A stretch of DNA of 64,000 nucleotides from Zingiber officinale (Eukaryota > Streptophyta > Magnoliopsida > Zingiberales > Zingiberaceae). Each line of letters starts with the position of its first letter. Within the stretch, counting starts at the first letter, position 1. The notes under the pieces were generated by a model that saw nothing but the letters and a program-made list of their open reading frames with translations, was not told the origin of the DNA and made no database searches. Location of the stretch: positions 80,987,859 through 81,051,858 of the forward strand of contig NC_055999.1 in assembly GCF_018446385.1 (NCBI RefSeq). The letters run 5' to 3'. Positions 58,935 to 64,000 of this stretch are shown here, in pieces. The position numbers and the translations under genes are program-made.

Positions 58935-60047
58935 TATTGGTGCGGGTAGCACTAACGGTCTAACCTAGGTTTTGATGAATGACAAATATGTTAAGTTAGT
59001 TTTGTTGTTGTCTGACACTTTGATCGAGTGTGCAGGAGAAGTCCAGACAGGTCGACAGGCTGACCAGATGTCTGGCACGAAGTCCAGCTAGGTCGACGGG
59101 CTGACCGGATAGCTGGCGAGAAGTCCAAGCGGGTCGACGGGCTGACCGGACGCTTGGCAAGAAGTCCAGCTAGGTCGACGGGCTGACCGGATAGCTGGCA
59201 AGAAGTCCAGACGGGTCGAAGGGCTGACCGGACGTCTGGCAGGTAAGTGAGGTAAGTCACTGGAGGGGAGTGACTGCGAGGACGCGTTCCTGGGAAGGGA
59301 ACATTAGGCGTCGATCCGGCTTAGATCCATTTTGGATGTCTAAGTCGAGATCGTGACTAGATTCCGGTCTCGGAAAGACGGAATCTAAGTCATACTATTT
59401 GTACTAATTCATACTATTATAAAATGTGCTAACAATATGTTTTGCAGGATATATATTGCCTCGGACTAACTTTGTTTTGCAGGAAAAGGGAGTTTTCTGG
59501 AACAAGGTGGTCCGAGCGCCCGGAGGTCCGGGCACCCGGAAGGTATCCGGGCGCCCGGAAAGCAAATTATATCCAGGCCAAGTCGTCTCCACGTGGAGCA
59601 TCTCGGTTTGAGCAGCTACGTCACATTCCAAGCGCCCGGAAGGAATCCAGGCGCCCGGAACAACATATAAAAGAAGCCCCAGGCAGGAGCTTCAAAATCA
59701 ACTTTTCACATCTGAGAACTCTGAGATTACTCGCTCTGCTGCTCTCCGCTCTAACGACGCTCACAAATCTCCTACGACACGATCCCGCTCTTTTAAATAC
59801 CTTGTCTGTCAGTACAGCTTTGTTTTTCTTTTCATTAGCATCTTTTTGTACTTAAATTGTAATTATCCGAATTGCTAGTGAATTGCCCAACGAAAGTACT
59901 CAAGGAGTACGGGCCTTCGAGTAGGAGTCGTCACAGGCTCCGAACGAAGTAAAAAAACCTTGTGTCTACTTTACTTTTCCTCTGCGCTTATACTCGATAT
60001 TTTCGAATCGATATTCACCCCCCTCTATCGAATCTAACGGTCCTACA
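58935..60047 (+). repeat. Sirevirus-like LTR (right)
   Basis: 1113 bp. It starts TATTGGTGCGGG where the left copy has TGTTGGTGCGGG, and ends CGGTCCTACA. It retains five GTCGACGGGCTGACCGG-type units and GCGCCCGGA repeats. Confidence 0.9.
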
Positions 60048-60052
60048 AAAAG

Positions 60053-60655
60053 GATTGGTGAGGTTTGTGATTTCTCTAACTCTGCCTGCATATTCAAATG
60101 TACTGTGATTTCTCTTTATTTATTTTGTAGCCTTTATAGTTTAAAGGATAAATTCAGTTAAACTTATTCAGTCATTTTGACATGTTAGCCGAATCTATTT
60201 GAGATAGGTTTGTGAACTGAATATGATTTATGAACTCAGCTTTTTTAACTTTGGATCTCGACTTTTGAACCTAACTTAATCATTGAACTTGGTCTAATTG
60301 AACTCAATATCACTTTAAACTTAATCTCTAGACTTTGAATCCTGTCTTTTGGATTTAACCTAGTCTCTGAATTTGAACTTGTCTAATTGAACATTGTATT
60401 GTTGTTTGTGTAGGTTTGTATTAGACGTGGCTTGGAGAGACGCTCGTTGTTGTTCTCCTTTGTCAGGTATATGTATCTAGACTTGTTTATTAATAATGAT
60501 AGTAATAATGATATTGTGTTTGTCTATTGTACTATCTCTTATTTTTATTTTGGTTGTTATATTGTATTTTCATATGTATGTGCATTTAATACATATTTAC
60601 CATTAGTTTGTTGTCTAGAAGTTTTTATTAATGTAATTTATTGTAAACAGACAAA
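60053..60655 (+). other. CACTA-2 leader/intron before TNP2
   Basis: T-rich, intron-like. TTTATTGTAAACAG at 60637-60650 is a good acceptor just before the TNP2 ATG at 60656. Confidence 0.55.
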
Positions 60656-62894
60656 ATGAAGAATGAAAGAGGTTGGATGTATAACAAGAATTTGCCTGAT
60701 CGTCAGGGTTTAACTGCTGAGTTTATCACTAGCTTGAGGTAATTTTTGAATTTTGCATGCAATCAAGTTGAGTATATGGATGATAATAAGATAAGGTGTC
60801 TGTGTAGAAAGTGTCACAATGAAAAAATTTTACCCTCTAATAAAGTTGAAGAACATCTTTATAGATTTGGATTTACTCCGAATTACTATAATTGGACATC
60901 TCATGGTGAACCATTCATATCTGATAAGGATTATGAACGAAATATACAAGTCTCAATTAGTGGTGATCACAGTTATTATAATCAACTAAATCCATATCAG
61001 AGGATGATAATTGATGTTGCAGGTCAGACTTTCAATCCCGACATGTGTGGTACAAGTTCTATTTATCCTCCACCAGTTGAGCAAATGTTTACTACTTATA
61101 CATCACCATTGGAGGAGGTAGAAGTACCAGGTGTTGATGAACCATATAATAAATTTCAAGAAGTGTTGGTGCTGCTGATGAACCATTATGAGTTGGTTGT
61201 GACACTCACACTAAATTATCTCTCACTGCAAGACTGTTGAATGTCAAGGCAAAGTGTAATGTGTCGGAAGCTTGTTTTAATAAATTTGTTCAAACTTTTG
61301 AAGAGGCATTACCACGTGATCATATATTGCCCAATAATTTTTACAGTATGAAAAAACTTATTAAAGAATTAGGTCTTCCGGTGGAAAGAATTGATGTATG
61401 TAGAGGTGGTTGTATGCTATATTGGGGAGATAAGGCAGATGCAGATGTTTGTAAATTCTGTAATCAAGATAGGTACAAGAGCACCAGAAGGAATCAACAG
61501 AGACGTAAATCATACAGTCAGATGTTTTATTTGCCTTTAACTCCTAGGTTACAAAGGTTGTATGCATCAAAGGCAACTGCTGAACACATGACTTGGTATG
61601 CAAATCATCAAACAGAAGAGGGGTTAATGTGTCATCCATCAGATGTAGAGGCATGGAAAAATTTTGATAGAACATATCCGGAATTTGCAAAGGAGATTCA
61701 AAACATTAGATTAGGTTTATGTGCTGATGGTTTTGCTCCGTTTGTTAAATTAGGAAGAAATTATTCATGTTGGCCAGTTATCGTAACTCCGTATAATCTT
61801 CCACCTGGAATGTGCATGAAAACACCCTATATGTTTTTAACTTTGGTTGTCCCTGGTCCGCAAAATCCAAAAATGTTAATAGATATTTATATGCAACCAC
61901 TGATTGCATAACTGAAACAATTATGGGATGAAGGTTTTCCTACGTACGATGTTCAAACTAATCAGATGCTTGTAATGAAGGCTGCTCTTCTTTGGACCAT
62001 AAATGACTTTCCGGCTTATGGTATGCTATCAGGTTGGAGTACCACTAGGAGATTAGGATGCCTAATATGTATGGAGAGATCAAAGTCAATCCGATTGAAA
62101 CATGAAAAAAAAGACAAGCTATTTTGATTGTCATAGATAATTTTTACCACCAAATCATATTTTCAGAAGAAATAAAGATGAATTCACTAAGAATAGAATT
62201 GAAAGAACCCCTCCACCATTGATATTGATTGGTGAACAGATTTGGTGGTGAGTGGTTAACTTTCCATCTATTATTGAAGAGCCACATGGTACAACATATG
62301 AATATGGAAGTACACATAATGGACTAAACGGAGTATATTTTGGGATTTACCATATTGGTTTAGTCATTTGATTCATCATAATCTCGATGTAATGCATATT
62401 GAGAAGAATGTTTTTGATAATCTCACAAATACAGTGATGGATATTATGAAAAAAACTAAAGATAACCTGAATGCAAGAAAAGATATGCGACTCATTTGTA
62501 AAAGACCCACTCTTGATATCGATGAAAATAGTAGGGGACTAAAGCCGAAGGCAGTTTATACATTGAATAAGGATTAGAGACATGTTGTGTGTGAATGGTT
62601 AAAATCATTAAAATTTCCAGATGGATATGTCTCTAATCTTGGAAGATATGTCGATATGAAAGAATGCAAATTGATTGGTTTGAAAAGTCATGACTGTCAT
62701 ATAATCATGCAAAGACTTATTCCTATTGCCTTTAGGGAACTCTTACCAAATTTTGTATGGGGTACTATTACAGAGTTAAGCATTTTTATATATGATATTT
62801 GCTCAATAGTTTTGAGACATTCACACATGGAGAAATTAGAAAGAGATATTCCGATTATTTTGTGTAATTTGAAAAGGATATTTCCACCCTCAGT
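60656..62894 (+). pseudogene. CACTA-2 TNP2 transposase (C-terminally truncated)
   Basis: ATG 60656: MKNERGWMYNKNLP, a stop (TAA near 60740), then CLCRKCHNEK and PNYYNWTSHGEPF, the transposase-associated domain. A frameshift near 61165 and a stop precede HTKLSLTARLLNVK. The frame 61237-61911 has GLPVERIDVCRGGCMLYW, CKFCNQDRYK, MCHPSDVEAW, GLCADGFAPF and MLIDIYMQPLIA; then LLWTINDFPAYGMLSGWST. It continues at 62392 with MHIEKNVFDNL, LIGLKSHDCHIIMQ and LCNLKRIFPPS, where it ends. DUF4218's second half and DUF4216 are missing. It is less decayed than the CACTA-1 copy and belongs to a different CACTA family by its termini. Confidence 0.9.
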
Positions 62895-64000
62895 TTTGAT
62901 TCAAAAAGGTACAAGATATACAATCTAGATACTGGAAAATAATCATCAGTTGTGATGTCATATTTGCTAAAGAAGGATAATGGAATTGGGAATCTTAAGA
63001 TGAAGATTACAGCTTATAGCTTTTTCCTATACTTTGACGAAGAAAATATGGAGCAAATAAGAGAGGAGCCTACTACTCCACCAATAACACTGAATTCAAG
63101 TACTCAAGAAAATTCATCTGCATCATCTTCAAGTGAAAGAGTACAATACTTCAAGAGCTTATGAGACCTTTATGAGGAGTAACTGAGAATCAAGATAATC
63201 TTACTCTATTTTGTCTCTTTAGCAATTGCAATCCGATGGATTTTTAAGAAGCTATAAAGAGAAAAAAGTGGAAAGATGCAATAGAGGAAGAAATCAAGCC
63301 GATGGAGAAGAATGGTACATGAGAGTTGACTCCACTTCCTGAAGGACATAAGGAGATTAGTGTAAAGTGGGTGTACAAAATAAGAAGAATACCAAAGGAG
63401 AAGTTGAAAGATATAAAGTAAGATTGGTGGGAAAAGACTTTAGTCAAAGATCTGGCATTGACTATAATGAGGTATTTGCTTCCATTGCTGAATTAGAAAC
63501 TGACAGAATAATTATTTCTTTAGTAGCCCAAAATAACTGGAGAATACAATAATTCATGTAAAATCTGCTTTCTTAAATAGAATTCTCAAAAAAAAAAAGT
63601 GTATATTTGGCAACCATCAGGTTATGAAGTCAAAGGACTTGAAAAATAAAGTTCTAAAATTGAAGAAGACCATCTACGGGCTAACGCAAGTACCAAGGGC
63701 ATGGAATTGCCGAATAGACAAGTACTTGCAAGAAAAAAACTTCATCAAATGTCATTATGAACTACACTATACATTTAGAATAAGGATAAAAAATTTTAAT
63801 TGTCTTCCTATATGTTGATGACTTGATATTCATGGAAAGCCATCCAATTATGTTTGGAGAATTCAAAGAAGCGATGACTAAGGAGTTTGAGATGATTGAT
63901 ATTGAGCTAATGACATACTATTTGAGCATTGAAGTAAACCAAAGGGAAGATGAAATCTTCATCTCACAAGAAGGTTATGCAAGCAAGATATTAAAGAAGC
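62895..64000 (+). pseudogene. copia integrase end and reverse transcriptase, runs off window
   Basis: Plus strand: FDSKRYKIYNLDTGK (end of integrase), EENMEQIREEPTTPP linker, KRKKWKDAIEEEIKPMEKN, then [25 protein letters not shown], the start of reverse transcriptase. LKKTIYGLTQVPRAWN follows, then LYVDDLIFM (near 63810), containing the YVDD catalytic pair. It continues to the edge. Frameshifts occur at 63300-63380 and 63550-63600. Same family style and strand as 34104-34906, so most likely the downstream half of that element. Confidence 0.85.

Larger units (their letters stand above)
51192..60047 (+). mobile_element. Sirevirus-like element with gag and a downstream accessory ORF, no pol
   Basis: LTRs 51192-52243 and 58935-60047, with exact AAAAG duplications (51187-51191, 60048-60052). 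The primer site is at 52246-52257. GGGGGAG purine tracts repeat at 54206, 58165, 58787 and 58925, the last against the 3' LTR: the multiple-tract pattern of Sireviruses. Order inside: gag, spacer, 33-bp minisatellite, GC-rich promoter-like block, intron-containing accessory ORF, AT-rich spacer. No protease, integrase or reverse transcriptase. The right LTR begins TA instead of TG. Confidence 0.9.
34907..62894 (+). mobile_element. CACTA-2: interrupted CACTA transposon inserted in a copia element
   Basis: The 5' end CACTACAAAAAAAC at 34907 is followed by subterminal GGGACGAAT/ATTCGTCCC hairpins, a leader, and a plus-strand TNP2 gene (60656-62894). Three insertions with exact TSDs sit in the leader: Pack-CACTA-2 (tta), gypsy (tatga) and a Sirevirus-like element (aaaag). 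With these excised, the leader is about 2 kb. The 3' end is missing: TNP2 stops abruptly at about 62894 against copia sequence. Its host is the copia remnant on both sides. Confidence 0.8.

Noticed and set aside
1..64000. CRISPR array among the many short tandem repeats
   Set aside because: Repeats are contiguous or palindromic without unique spacers of constant length, and the DNA is plant nuclear.

Overview
This window is nuclear DNA from a flowering plant. It has introns, CACTA transposons with TNP2-type transposases, Ty1/copia and Ty3/gypsy retrotransposons primed by initiator-tRNA-Met sites, and captured fragments of plant nuclear genes. The mix is typical of a large, repeat-rich genome. 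A monocot, perhaps of the ginger/banana order, is only an impression from repeat style. Almost nothing here is an intact gene. The window is two nested stacks of transposable elements, and the layers could be ordered because most insertions still carry exact target-site duplications (TSDs).

Left edge (1-2480): three short exons with canonical splice signals and compatible phases, on the minus strand, from a gene I do not recognise, followed by gene-free DNA with a tandem duplication.

Left stack (2483-33179): a large minus-strand CACTA element (CACTA-1). Its TNP2 gene starts at 20419 and runs leftward in pieces to 2483, and its 5' terminus is at 33179. Inserted into it are: Pack-CACTA-1 (3989-7673), carrying fragments of a Rossmann-fold NAD(P)-binding protein gene and of mitochondrial ATP synthase beta; a copia element with 2.65-kb LTRs (9365-19303, TSD atctat); a TRIM (20635-21183); a gag-only Sirevirus-like element (21697-28858, TSD gatgg); and a gypsy solo LTR (29990-32971, TSD caccg/cgccg).

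Right stack (34104-64000): a decayed plus-strand copia element, with gag/protease at 34104-34906 and the end of integrase plus reverse transcriptase from 62895. It is split by a second CACTA element (CACTA-2, 5' terminus 34907, TNP2 gene 60656-62894). CACTA-2 is in turn interrupted by Pack-CACTA-2 (35458-40375, TSD tta), which carries NHL-repeat and HhH-GPD glycosylase exons in the same orientation; by a gypsy element (40393-50371, TSD tatga); and by a second Sirevirus-like element (51192-60047, TSD aaaag). The copia integrase and the CACTA-2 3' end are both missing at one junction near 62894.

Most notable is the 51192-60047 element. It has gag but no pol. A 33-bp AT-rich minisatellite occupies that place, and downstream lies a separate sense-strand gene with its own TATA-like box, a short first exon, an intron, a helical domain and a proline-rich/coiled-coil tail. 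All identifications come from reading the sequence; no searches were run.
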